A stretch of DNA of 64,000 nucleotides from Isoetes taiwanensis (taxonomy: Eukaryota > Streptophyta > Lycopodiopsida > Isoetales > Isoetaceae). Made by a program: the position numbers and the translations under genes. This document shows, in pieces, positions 1 to 11,313 of the stretch (position 1 is its first letter; each line of letters starts with the position of its first letter). The notes below the pieces were generated by a model. That model made no database searches, was not told the DNA's origin, and saw only the letters and a program-made list of their open reading frames with translations. The stretch spans positions 15,503,976 to 15,567,975 of the forward strand of contig JAJEKV010000028.1 in NCBI GenBank assembly GCA_021234155.1, given 5' to 3'.

Positions 1-1260
1 GGCAACTTCCCCGACATTCTCTCTTATCCCTCCTCGTTTCTCCTGGCACATGGTGGGGCAAGGATTCACCGTTCTCCCTCACAAACATGGAAAATACGGC
101 CTCACATGCCAACGTCGAGGAGCGAGGCTTCAAGGTGCCACAGCTTACCATGTTCGCCTTGCGTGCACCCTCAAGAAATTGGGCCTTCCATTTCAGATAC
201 CGACTTTTGAGATCCCGAGACCAAGGTACCACGCCTTTTCGCAAATGAGATTCCCTTTGCAAAGACTAGTCGTCCCACTCTTCGATCTTTCATGTTGTTG
301 GCTAACATGTCATAAACAAAAGTAACCCTATCACTTGATTTCATGGCAAGGAATTCCTTTCGCATGTTAACAACTTGATTCAGAGAGAACTTGACGCAAC
401 ACCTATTCTTGCAACACAAGGTCCTCCCCAGAATCGAGGATAGCATTCTGAGTGGTGAGACGAGCAAGCTTTGGTGGCCTTACAACCTTCCCCGGGCCGC
501 GGAATGAATAGTGTAATGTCGCTTCTCATAATTTGGGTGCTTCGATGCTCGAGCTCCCCCGGCTGGACACAATATCGCTTCGCTTCCTCGCTGGTCTTTG
601 CGGTCAATATCTCCGAGACCTTTACTCCATCAACAAGGGGTCATTGCTCCATCTCACGAAAGCATCCCCGTTTTCGGCGGTAAGCAGCAACCCCGCAACG
701 GATGTTCACTTCGAAAGGGAGGGAAACCTTCGATTCTGATACTCCCACAAACTTGAAACCCCGTAAACCGGTCACAAATCTGCATTATCGGGGGGCGATT
801 GAAAGATATGAATCCCTTCCTACGATAATGGAGTCGCAGGAGTGCCATATCTCACAATCCTTTTCAAGAAGGGTATATCTTGTCAGCGGTTGTGTCTCCT
901 TTCCCACCTCTCGTCTGTGCCTTTTGTCGGGGATGTCATTAGCGCATCTACTCACGAGCATCTTTGCTTCTCCGAGAGAACGAATGAGCCCCTAGCTTCG
1001 CTATTGTGTTTGCATCCGAGTTGGCCAAGGAAGGGTATGGTGGCCTTCAACACTTCCTCCACACCTACGCCACTACTCCATTCGATATCTCCTTGAAGTG
1101 GCATTGTGTCATTTGCCCCACAACTCCCTTTGCTACTAGATGTTCATTAAGAAAGAGATACACAATCTGCACAAGGATTTCAGTAGTGTTAAAATCTTGT
1201 AAGGAAGACGAGAAAGCAATGCAAAGGACATGGGGATGGCCATTCAATGGTTGCACGCGA
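1..1260. other. No gene recognised (left edge)
   Basis: Only short overlapping open frames occur on both strands, none with a recognisable domain, signal peptide or splice pattern. No terminal repeats or target duplications were found. The stretch is probably decayed repeat DNA continuing to the left of the window. Confidence 0.5.
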
Positions 1261-1264
1261 CAAT

Positions 1265-1831
1265 GAAATTGGGCGGGTGCCCTTTTACATATGAGGTCTT
1301 TAGATTCCTTTGTTGCAAATTGGCGCCGCCCAATTTGAACCGAATGAGGCGCTTATATAAGGTTAGTATTGATGCAAATACCCTCACAATGGGTACAAAG
1401 AAAGGTTCTCGCCTCAACAAAGCCATGATCATGACAATTGGGCGCCCAATTTGGTCGTGGTTGTAGAAGAACCAGAAGAAGGCGTAGACTCGGGCGCCAC
1501 CCAATTTAGCTGCCATAGAGAAGACACATTCGAAAGACAACTTGAGAATAGGCACAATAGGTACAACTTGAGATACTTCAACCTAATGAGGCTTTATAAA
1601 AGGTTAGTATTGATGCAAATACTCACAATGGGTACAAAAAAAGGTTCTCGCCTGAACAAACCATGACCGCATAAATTGGGCGGCCAATTTGGTCGTGGGT
1701 GTAGAAGAGTCAGAAGTAGGCAGAGACTCGCCGCCCAATTTAAAGGCCGCCATAGAGAAAACACATTCGAAAGTGACAACTTGAGAATAGGCACAATAGG
1801 CACAACTTGAGATACGCTTTGCCCACCCCCC
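1265..1831. repeat. 242-bp tandem duplication carrying degenerate GC palindromes
   Basis: Two diverged direct copies begin at about 1343 and 1585 (each starts AATGAGG and shares TTAGTATTGATGCAAAT and CTCACAATGGGTACAAA). Inside and beside them are variants of the AAATTGGGC/GCCCAATTT palindrome near 1265, 1317, 1435, 1490, 1672 and 1730. The palindromes differ in spacer length between the two copies, so they changed after or independently of the duplication. No coding function is visible. Confidence 0.75.
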
Positions 1832-3480
1832 AATTTCACCTATTCGTCATCTACACAAAGGGACAATCTGGGTGACACACCAATTTGTCCCTTTCTCAGA
1901 AATGAAACCGAACGAGGCGATTACTAAAAAGAACCCCTTCGATTGAAAGGGGAGGGTTGGACCGGTCACCTAAGTGGAATCCATCATTGAGCTACCAAAA
2001 CAAATACAATCGAAAGCATTGGAAGGGCCCCACTACAAACAAGGGTGGACTTATCGGGTAGTTCTTGGGGCAAACAAACGAAGCATGGAGAAAAAAACAA
2101 AGTACACACATTCCGCACACCAATTTCGTGAAAAGGAAGGACCAGATCGAAACTTAGAGTTTATGTAAATGTGACAAAAGAGTCACGAAGTCCAAACTTC
2201 AAAAATGTGACCGAACTACCACCCCTGAATGATGAGGAGTAATCAACAAAGCCATCGAAAAGGCGAATGAAGAGGTGTGAATGAACAAAGCGGAATGAAG
2301 AGGTGTGAATGAACAAAGCGCAGCTTGAAGAGGTGCGAATGAACAGCCGTGGAATGGAAAGGCGTGAATGATTACATCCCTTCATTACATTTGCAAAGAA
2401 TTACACATCGAAGCTATGGCGAATAAAAACTGAGGAGCAAAGACAAACCTTTGGAGATTTCGTGGCCATGAGTATGAAGCTACCAAGATGTTTGCGCCTT
2501 TGAAGAAAAGATAGTAGCCAAACAGAAAGCAAAGGCTTAAAAACAATAGGTTTGAAGCGCATTTACATTTAAACACAAATTCCCCCAAAATTTGAATGTA
2601 ATTTCCCCTATTTTGAAAGTTAAATGTCCCCCTAATTTCAAGTAATATGTCCGCCCGAACTTTTAAACACAACTTCCTCTTAAAACACGTCGCGACACGC
2701 GCATGACTCAATTAAATTTGGGGGCGGGCTTTAAATGACGGATTTGAAATTTAAAATCTCCGTGCAATTATTAATAAGGTCCACAATTAATTCCTCACGC
2801 CGAACCCATCAACGGTCCATTTTATTTGAAAAGTCCAAACTCTCACATGCACGACACTTGTCTTCGCTCATGAAAGGTCCATAACCCTTTAAAAGCCCCT
2901 CATTCTCCTCGACCGCAGTTTTAGAAAATTTCAGGCTTCCTTGGCGCTTTCGCCCCGCTTTTAACACTGCCGCCTTCATATTTTTTTTAGCCACGAAAGT
3001 CATTCTCATCCCTATCCTGTCGCCAAGACTATACCCCCAACCACCGCTTGGGCTTCGATCGAAAGCACTTGGCGCCTTGTGTTTCTACCCGCTTGTCGCC
3101 ATCCTCCCATGGCTACCTTCCTCTCGCTCATTGTCCTATCGCCGGGAACCCCAGACACCAAGGAATCTTAGCAGCTGATGGCATCTCGCCCCACCACAGA
3201 GGCAAAGGTAAGGCTACTATCTAAATATAAACTTGAGCTACTATCCGATTGAGTATCCCACTTTTGCTTAGAGGAAATTGGGATGTGGTCGACAAATTAA
3301 CATCTTCTAGATGCCTCACCGTCCCCACAAATGCATACCTGCAGTGCGTAACTTCATAGGGCACCCAATTGCTTCCCTGAGGGGCTTTCATTTTGCACAA
3401 CATTTGCCTTTTTCTCCAGTAGGCTACCCTTCCATCACGAGGGGTATCTTAACTACGCTCAAAAGCAGTAGAACGAACTT
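1832..3480. other. No gene recognised
   Basis: No supported coding region, RNA gene or bounded element was seen apart from the short minisatellite at 2245-2370. Around 2570-2680 there is a loose repetition of C-runs followed by AATTT-like blocks. Confidence 0.45.
2245..2370. repeat. Minisatellite, ~28-39 bp units x4
   Basis: Four consecutive units each begin AACAAAGC or AACAGCC and end with GTGAATG or GCGAATG. Unit lengths of about 39, 28, 30 and 29 bp show degeneration. It is non-coding as far as can be seen. Confidence 0.75.
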
Positions 3481-3489
3481 CTCCCTCAC

Positions 3490-3932
3490 ACCAAATTGGG
3501 CGGACGCCCAATTTACTCTTAAGGACAGCACGACTTCCTTGGATGGTAGACTTGGGCAGGAGTAAATTGGGCGGGCGCCCAATTTGGTGTGCGTAGGGAT
3601 CCGGCCAAATTGGGCGGGCGCCCAATTTGGCCTCTATGATGCAACCGCCTCCTCAGCCCCAAGTCTCACCATGAGTTGAGCGGGAGTAAATTGGGCGGGC
3701 GCCCAATTTGGTGTGCGTAGGGATCCGGCCAAATTGGGCGGGCGCCCAATTTGGCCTCTATGATGCAACCGTCTCTTCAGCCACAAGTCTCACCATGAAT
3801 TGAGCGGGAGTAAATTGGGCGGCCAATTCCAATTTATCTTCCGCCAAATTGGGCGGGCGCCCAATTTGGCCTCTATGATACAACCGTCTCTTCAGCCCCA
3901 AGTCTCCCAAGTACTAACACTACTTTCCGCTC
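3490..3932. repeat. 124-bp tandem repeat x3 loaded with the GC palindrome
   Basis: Units start at 3561, 3685 and 3809, a strict 124-bp period. Units 1 and 2 each hold two complete palindromes, joined by GTGTGCGTAGGGATCC. In unit 3 the first palindrome has collapsed to a shorter form. A further palindrome lies just upstream near 3492. The unit tail (CTCTATGATGCAACCG, then CAAGTCTC) is common to all three. Confidence 0.85.
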
Positions 3933-5535
3933 TCGCAGAATTATTATGGCGCCAACAAAGAAGATCGCCGGGTTCCCGGGCCCCGCACCCCAAATTTGCA
4001 GAGGCTATTGCAAGAGAGGATGCAAGAACAGAAGAAGAGAAAGAACTGCTTCTTTGTCGGCATCCGTAGTGCCCCATGAAGTTTTGACGGTTGCTGAGGA
4101 ATGGGTCTGGTGCATAGAGATAGGGAATATTCATTCCCGGGTCCCGCACAAACCACCTCAAGGATCTTTTGCTTTTCTTTGGCAAGAGAGGGACAGAAAA
4201 ATGAACTCAGCCGGGTATCGCCATCGACATGGAGGTCTCGCCGAGAACAACGATGACTTCCTCATCGATGTTGAAGACACCGAGATCGGACTTTCGTCCC
4301 GCTATAAAGTTCCACTTTCTAGGTAATGAGCCATGTATGATGAACGCAAGTATAAAGGAAAGCCCACATTCTTGCGCTCATAAAGGATGGGCGCTAGACT
4401 CATATGAAAGTTTAGAGCCGGGCATCAAATCAAGAACGAGATATCTTGATGGCTACTATGCCGCCGCAAAGGATATTATAACACAAACGTAACAGGTCGA
4501 AAGCAATTGCTCACGGAGTATCGTGGCAAAACCAACCTAAAGTATACGATTCTAAGTGGCTTAAGTCTAGATACAAGAAGAGTGAGACAAAGATAAGCGC
4601 AGCGCCAAATACCATGGAGACCGAGACAAGAAGAAAGAAGGCGAGGACACCGCTACAGCCTATTCCCCGTAAAGTCGCCCCTAAACTTGTATTCTGTGGA
4701 ATGTCGAGAATAGCAAGGTCGCCTCTGTGTGAGTGCGTAAGAGGACCAAATTCAAGAGGAACCCTCTAAGCCAGAGGAAAAGATTTAGGTGGTCCGGCCC
4801 AAGAGGCGCAAGCGGACATCTCACCACAGAGCCCAAATAGTTCTGAGAGGGAGTCTTTGTCCGCTTCTTCATCCAAGAACGGAGACTAGCCTAGCAGATC
4901 GTGAAGTTCACTCCATCCGGTGGCGACGCCACACAGAGAGAGCGCGCATGAGTTGTCACAGAGCCATAGCAAGCATCAAGCACGGGAGAGAATCTACCCT
5001 CCGGGGGGGGGCTTCGATTGAAGTCGATGTGTTCAAGATGCATAAAGCCCCGCAAATATGACTTGTAGGGTCATAAGTCCGAGCACTTGGACACTCTCTA
5101 CGAATCGCTTATCACCATCGATGCACCCTCCCCGTGGCCGATGTCGCGGTCGCTCGATCCACGCATGCATGGCGCAGCAATTAAGTGGAAGAAGGCGTAG
5201 GACCCGCAAAATGCGTAATTTTGATTGTAAATGGCAACCATAACGACCACGGTTGCTCAACCGCTTGTCACACAAGCTTTGGCATGGCACAAAAGGAAGC
5301 ACTTTGGCTATGCCAAAAGCCTCCCGGCAGAAATCTCACAAAGAATCGAAACAAAATAATGACATAACAAAGAAGACTATACACGAAGAAGTATTCTTCG
5401 AAGAAATTCAGCAGCTTCGAAACCAGTGGCCATTCTACGGGAAGCCTAAAAAGGGCAAACACGGGCACTCCATCGGTGGAGCTTATTCTGTGAGTGCACT
5501 ACCACCATTATTTCTGACAGTTCGTGCTATCCACC
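3933..5535. other. No recognised gene; 126-codon open frame of unknown worth
   Basis: A plus-strand open frame at 3946-4326 (starting MAPTKK) is the longest in the interval. It has no domain I recognise and arises right after the palindrome-rich tandem repeat, so it may be fortuitous. Other frames are shorter and overlap each other on both strands. No element boundaries were found. Confidence 0.35.
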
Positions 5536-5541
5536 AGTTCC

Positions 5542-5723
5542 AAATTGGGCGCCCGCCCAATTTCAGACTGTTGACACTCTTTTCAAATTGGGCGGGCGCC
5601 CAATTTCCCTGAACGAGTGCAAATTGGGCGCCCGCCCTATTTGGGACCCGTCCAGGGAAATTGGGCGCCCGCCCAGTTTCAGCTCAGTGTCGGATGGTCT
5701 GAAATTGGGCGGGCGCCCAATTT
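5542..5723. repeat. Cluster of five GC palindromes at ~40-bp spacing
   Basis: Copies start at 5542, 5585, 5621, 5658 and 5702, so spacings are 43, 36, 37 and 44 bp. Each is 22 bp with 9-bp arms around a 4-base spacer. The spacer reads GGGC in copies 2 and 5 and GCCC in copies 1, 3 and 4, so the orientation alternates. Copies 3 and 4 carry single-base arm changes. The sequences between copies are unrelated, which argues against simple tandem duplication. Confidence 0.9.
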
Positions 5724-5790
5724 GGGACAGCTAGTGCAAGCAAATTAAGATGATGTGTATGGGCCTTATCTAATGCCTTCTGTGTCATGC

Positions 5791-6550
5791 AGGATTGGAA
5801 AGTTGTAGCGCTGCAAACGATTAAGAAGTCAACTATGCGTGACTACGACTACTTTGTATATCTTCATAACGAATCATGGTCAATGTGCACCGAAGTTGCC
5901 CAGTTATTCTATGAAGACCGGTTGAAGGACGAGAAGGGAGAAAGAATTGAAGTGAAAGATAGGCTTAGACTTTTCACCAACAATTCCTGTCGCCCATTAA
6001 AGTCCATGCATCCTCTAGATCTGCAAAGGCTGATGAAGGAGATCAAGGATGGCACCACATTCCTGAAGGGAAGCAAGGATTATACAGGGAGACGTACCAT
6101 GAAAGTCAGAGCCTTAGAGCTGAAGAAGATTGGAACAATGGAGCGGGCCCTTGTCAGATACATGAAGGAAGTGAAGAAACTTCCTTTTCAAGACATGGCT
6201 GCCTTGAGGCAAGCTCATCCCATATTCACAGAGAATCTGATGCTTATGTTCGCCAGTAGTATCAGTGGATGGGCAGAAGGACGCAAAGAGATGGAGAAGG
6301 AAAGCTTTCCGGAGTCCCTCTACAAAGAAAGTAGACGAATATCTTCTTGGGCCAGTTGAGGAGGGTGGCAAACCGTTCAAGTGTTTCCACGTTAGTCCGC
6401 GAGGGTTTGTGCGTGGACGTGGTAAACACTTCTGCCCGCTTCATTGGATGTGACTTCAGATATACAAAGAAATGGCCAAAGGAAGATTATGAAAAATTCC
6501 TTGACCAGCTTTCAAAGACGATGACGGACCAGCCAGCCTTTATCGGATAG
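5791..6550 (+). pseudogene. Unidentified coding remnant with frameshift
   Basis: A lysine- and glutamate-rich frame of about 190 codons opens right after a good 3' splice site (TTCTGTGTCATGCAG) and runs to 6356. Its codon composition looks coding, with charged helical stretches such as DRLRLFTNNSCRPL and MKEIKDGTTFLKG. The continuation is in another frame (about 6347-6550, including CDFRYTKKWPKEDYEKFLDQ), so a frameshift lies near 6340. I do not recognise the family. It may be an exon of a decayed host gene or of an old transposable element; the flanking palindromes suggest a repeat-rich setting. Confidence 0.4.
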
Positions 6551-6559
6551 CTATATTTA

Positions 6560-7770
6560 TTACCCCGACCGCCTCAATGAGTGCCTATCCGCCATGAAGA
6601 CAATAGACGGTGGCAACCGGTTTGGGTTGGTTCCTACCAGACCCCCGCCGTAACCGCTTCTACCTCTAGAGTTCGAGAGTTGCAATGTCTTGTCCCGCTA
6701 ATGTATGTTGCCGAGACGCAATGCTCCCCCGCCATCTGACAGAAATAAATATTTGCTTCGCCAATTCACCATCCAAAGCAATATGCTAAGTTTCCCAAGC
6801 ATTTACGAGAAAAACAGGACATCGAAAAGAATTTGCCTGATCATGAGTGTGCAAAAGAGTAGTCAGAATTGGGCCTTTTTGTTGTTGACTATCAATGTTT
6901 CTAACATTTGTTTTCCCCGCAGTTTATTGGTCAGACGGGGGGAGGAGGGTACTTCGGAGTACTGCGCGTAATCGCTTGAAAGTAGGACGGCACCTATCTA
7001 GTACGTAGTTGATGTTGGAAGGTTGCACCGTTTCTCGACTTCTTTTCCGTGGGTGCTTTTAGCCGAAGCCGCAGCAGTGCGAGGGCTATAAAACATTGTC
7101 TTTTGAGACAGACGAGAAGCTGGAAATTAAGCTTGTACAGATATTCGAGCAACTCGATGTCATGTTAGACGAGAAAAAATCAAGAGCTCGGGCACTACAA
7201 AAGATCAAAGAGGGAAAGAAGAAGGCCTCTACTTCCAAAAATGTTCCTCAGCCTCAGCTTCCTACTCCTGAGACACCTTGTCCGTTCTCCTCTACAACCA
7301 TAAACGAAGTGCAATCCATTCTCGAGACAGACAAGAGCTCGATTCAAGTAGAACTCAAAAGGCAAATGCCCCCTTGGCTCTCAGGATTTGGAACTATTTA
7401 GGAGAAGAAAAGACAACATCAACGCACTGGCAGGGACGGCACTAGTGAATACTCAGGACATGTTTGAGGCGACCTCAAAGTTTGAGGAAGAGGTTGCTAG
7501 GGACATAGTTTGAGGAAGGGGACATTTAGGATGGAGAGGATGTAGTCCCCAACACATTGAACAGTCAAGATGTAGAGGAAGAGGTGGCAAACACAGAAGA
7601 CAATCAGGGTGCAGATGAGGAGAATGAGGAACTGGGGGCCGAAGATTTTAGGCAAAGAATGGAAAAGATCAAAGAGGCAAAGACAACAACCTCCTCCCCA
7701 AAGATGAAGAACCCAAAGAAGGATCATTCAAGAGAGGTGCCTCCGCATCGAATGAGTGATTTATGATGTC
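6560..7770 (+). other. Decayed low-complexity coding-like stretch
   Basis: Two plus-strand frames (7096-7401 and 7557-7766) encode highly charged, Lys/Glu-rich and Pro/Ser-rich sequence, e.g. LDEKKSRARALQKIKEGKKK. The phrase EKIKEAK in the second resembles the first, so they may be exons or diverged copies of one decayed gene. No conserved domain is visible and stops separate them. No function can be assigned. Confidence 0.25.
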
Positions 7771-7877
7771 AAAATATGTGAAATATGTTATGAACAATTG
7801 TAATTACTTCTTTTTCAGAAATGATAACGTTGCACTCATTTCCTTGTCTTAAAATTCTCTAGTTTACTTTGCTAACC

Positions 7878-8012
7878 AAATTGGGCGGGCGCCCAATTTG
7901 GTTACCCGTAGAAACTAAAACCTTTAATTTAATTTATTTCACGACCAATCTTGTTGCTGTTAACTTGAGACCTTCGCTATCCTCGGCCACAAATTGGGCG
8001 GGCGCCCAATTT
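7878..8012. repeat. Two GC palindromes
   Basis: Complete 22-bp copies lie at 7878-7899 and 7991-8012, both with the GGGC spacer, in otherwise unrelated AT-rich sequence. Confidence 0.9.
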
Positions 8013-8557
8013 ACTAGCAGAGTAAACGTCATCAAACATGAAGTGAAGTGGAGGTGCGTAAAACAAATTGGAGATCAAAGAGCGTGACCCCTCGTGAATT
8101 ACTCAGTACGCTACATTATATAATATTGACTATGCTTATTACATCCTTACAACATTATTATATCCTTGTCGTACATTATCATATCCGAAGTCTACAACAA
8201 TTCACTCGCCGTCAATGCACGCCAAGGCGATGCCATTCACTCAAAGATCCGCCGATCGTGAATCCAATACAGTGGACCACAACACGAATGAGCTTCCCCG
8301 CAAGCACCGCAGTCCATCCGCTTTGGACCGAGCCATGGATCAAGACTAACACCACCATATAGCACCGGTTAATATCGTTGTAGCTCAAGTAGCACTTGAA
8401 GGATCGGATGTTCTCCCATCGATCCTAAAGGAAGCCATGAGAAATGAATGCAAAGTGGAGCTGCTTTTATAGTGGTGAAAAATTATTGATGTCAATTATT
8501 GGCGTACATTCTAGCGCCCGTATTGACCGTATATGGTATACCTGATAGCCACGCTTG

Positions 8558-8577
8558 AATTGGGCGGCCGCCCAATT
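8558..8577. repeat. Perfect 20-bp GC palindrome variant
   Basis: This member has lost the asymmetric spacer and is a fully self-complementary 20-mer with a central GGCC. A half-copy (GTGGGCGGCCAATTT) follows near 8630. Confidence 0.85.
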
Positions 8578-8659
8578 TCGCGCGCAATATCTACTATGGG
8601 CATTCAAGGGGAACCATTCTAGGGCAAAGTGTGGGCGGCCAATTTCACGGGACATGTTG

Positions 8660-9560
8660 GACAAGTTGCACATATAGAAGACAAGTTGTACTAATACTTT
8701 ATCTCATAGATGATTACAGTCTGATTACAACAAGATGACAAGCGTTCATTTAGGGGAGCTCTTCTGAGTCATTTTCACCGGGCACCCCAACGATCTTCTC
8801 TATCATGTACATTTGATGCTCTCTATTCCATATCAGATGGATGATAACATCGAAGGGATCAGGATAATGGCGAGGATTTAGAGCGACTGTGGTCATCCAG
8901 TCTTCCATGGGTATCTTTCGCCACAAGATCGCTTGAAGTTTTCGTGATTCATCTTGCGTGATGGAATCACGCTCAGACCGAATGAGACCACATGGCTAGA
9001 TTTGGCGCCAAATTTGATGGACAAATTTGGTTTCAGATATATTTATACCCACCATGATTATTGATGGTATTGTACGCAAAGATTATTGGATATACACCGT
9101 ATATACACCCAATAATGCTGCTACAATGGTCATCAATAATAGCTGCATTCGAGGGCACAGCACATTCCGCTGCCATGTCTCGCCATCTTCAGAGGCCCCA
9201 TGTTGACACCCTTACTTGCCTTATGACCTTTGACGATCTTCATGCCTGTGAGTTGAAAGGGATCTCCCTCGATCCTTGGCTGTATGGTATAGCTACTGGT
9301 CGAAAGAAAGACTCCTCCGGCGAGTATCATGTTACTATCCATATTGTGTGGGTTCCGGAGCGCGAGGCTTTTGAGACTAATAGAATCGCCAATAATTACA
9401 ATCTATGACTTATGTATTTCATAACTTTATATGATATGATGATGTAACTGTGTTGTGCATGATTCAGTTGTAATCTTTCAGTTGTTATCTTCGGTTATGA
9501 TCTACGTTTTCTCGTTTTCCTTTTGCCTACATGAAACTATCTTCAAGCCATCTGAAGGGC
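8660..9560. other. No recognised gene; open frame at 9061-9408
   Basis: A plus frame of 115 codons at 9061-9408 contains DDLHACELKGISLDPWLYGI and has fairly coding-like composition, but I recognise no family and see no splice partners. The rest holds short frames only. A short dyad (TTTGGCGCCAAA) lies near 9002. Confidence 0.25.
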
Positions 9561-9566
9561 AAAGTG

Positions 9567-9673
9567 GAAAGGGCGCCCAATTTCTGGGGGAGACTATTCT
9601 CAAAGTAAAGTGGGCGGGCGCCCAATTTCCTCTGGAAGGAAAGTGGGCGGGCGCCCAATTTCCTCTGGAAGGA
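9567..9673. repeat. 33-bp tandem repeat built on the GC palindrome
   Basis: Two palindromes at 9607-9628 and 9640-9661 share the arm change AAAGTGGGC, and each is followed by CCTCTGGAAGGA, giving a 33-bp period. A half-palindrome (GGGCGCCCAATTT) precedes them near 9571. Here the palindrome has been amplified as part of a minisatellite. Confidence 0.85.
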
Positions 9674-9679
9674 AACAAG

Positions 9680-10639
9680 ATATTGACTATTCAAAAATTG
9701 CACGTCATGGGCTGTTCTCAATGTAGACAAGAACCATTCTATTCATATAGGAATGGAGTACATGGATGGATTACATAGATAATAATATCAACTAAACATC
9801 ATGCCTCGAAAGAGATAGTTGAACAGAAAGATAATAGATAGTAATAGATAATATTAAACATGGATGTTTCAAACAATATCCGGTTCCACCGCAATTAGAT
9901 CCCCGGATCGAACTCATCTTATGGCTTTGTGCGCTATACGATGCAGCCCATCCAATTCTCCCATTGGATAGGGAGTCTTTGAGGATGAGTTTGGTTACCA
10001 AACCCACACGCTCCCTTTTTCCTTCTTGTAAAGCTTCTTAAATATGGACCGAACCTTGTTGTGCCCCAAACATCGTCCCATTTTCAGCAACCTCTTGAGC
10101 TTCGCCTGTAAATATGGTGTTTCAAGGAAATCAAACAAACCTTCCAGCTCTACCTGGCGAGGTGATCCGGCTCATCACCATCCTTCATCAACTCTCCACG
10201 GCCGAAGGAGCTTCCTCGATTGGTGTCTCATTTCTTCACGTGCCATTTTCGTTTATCTCGTTCTCGCACCTCAAGTTTCCATGATTCGCATGAGCTAATA
10301 TTGGCCGGGAGATATGGCACCGCATTTAAACTCATTGTGAATCCGTCATTGCGCCTAGTTCGACCATTCGATCCGTGTCCCGACTATGAATCTAAAGCGT
10401 GCAAATTTGCGAATGCCAGTTGGTGCGGCGAGACCACGTCCAGTGAAGGCGCTTGGGCGGCAAACAAACTCGGATGTCACTTCTTTGGCATAGTAGATAA
10501 AAGGCCTGCCAACTCACCTACCTGCACGCATTTCGAAATTTTGCATCATTCCACCAAATAAAACCCTTATTTTTTAATAAATCGGGTCCATTTGGGAGTC
10601 ATATGGACTTAGCCAAAGTCCACAATTAATGAAATTATG
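9680..10639. other. No gene recognised
   Basis: Short frames only; the longest (10220-10561, plus) has no recognisable domain. No bounded element was found. Confidence 0.4.
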
Positions 10640-10647
10640 CTTCATAG

Positions 10648-11305
10648 CATGGAATAAATTACTACTCCTATATTTTAGTGTAGCTAAAATAGGTTAAGCT
10701 AAACTATCTTGAAATTCGGGTTAGAAGTTTCTAACACTTGGCTAAACTAAATGGTTTTTTTCCATCACTGTTTCTTGCTTTTGGCTAAACTTTCACAAAA
10801 TGGAAAGGCAAATACTAGCCATCATGCTATAGTAATTTAAAAAAATCCAAGCATTTTGGCAAAGACATTGAATTTATTGTAAATACATAAATCAAGATAT
10901 ACATATGAACATGTTCAAAAACCTAAAAAAAGGGGACTATATCGTTCCTTTTTCTCTAATGCTTCAACTTTGTACTTGGAACAAGAAAGAAAGTGAAAAG
11001 AAAAAGAAAAATATAAACCATTTGAAATTTCTTGAAGTTAGCACATACATTGATGTTGAGTTTCAGGCTAATCTATCCATCTTTCCAAGCCCACTCTATC
11101 TTAGGTTTAGCTAATCGATGTCCTGATAGATATGTCTGGAGGTAAAGGTTTGGCTATTCAACCTAAAAACTCATTTGGGCGGCAAAAAAATTGGGCTAAA
11201 TTTTTCTTTTTTTGGGCATTTTTTCCATTTACTTTAGCCGTTTTTCTTGGCAAAACTGCTACAAAATAGCCATTTGGCTAACCTTAGCCGTTATTTTATT
11301 CCATG
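10648..11305. mobile_element. Non-autonomous DNA transposon (hAT-like MITE), 658 bp
   Basis: The two ends are inverted: left CATGGAATAAATTA, right (reverse complement) CATGGAATAAAATA. Both are flanked by a perfect 8-bp direct repeat, CTTCATAG, at 10640-10647 and 11306-11313. An 8-bp duplication with short inverted termini fits the hAT superfamily, although P-type and other 8-bp families are alternatives. Subterminal motifs resembling GGCTAAA/TTTAGCC recur on both sides, as is common in hAT elements. There is no transposase coding capacity. It inserted immediately before the exon fragment of the first cysteine-protease copy. Confidence 0.75.
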
Positions 11306-11313
11306 CTTCATAG

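Noticed and set aside
1265-9661. CRISPR array or bacterial repeat
   Set aside because: Palindromes occur in both orientations with unequal spacing and no cas genes, in intron-bearing plant DNA.
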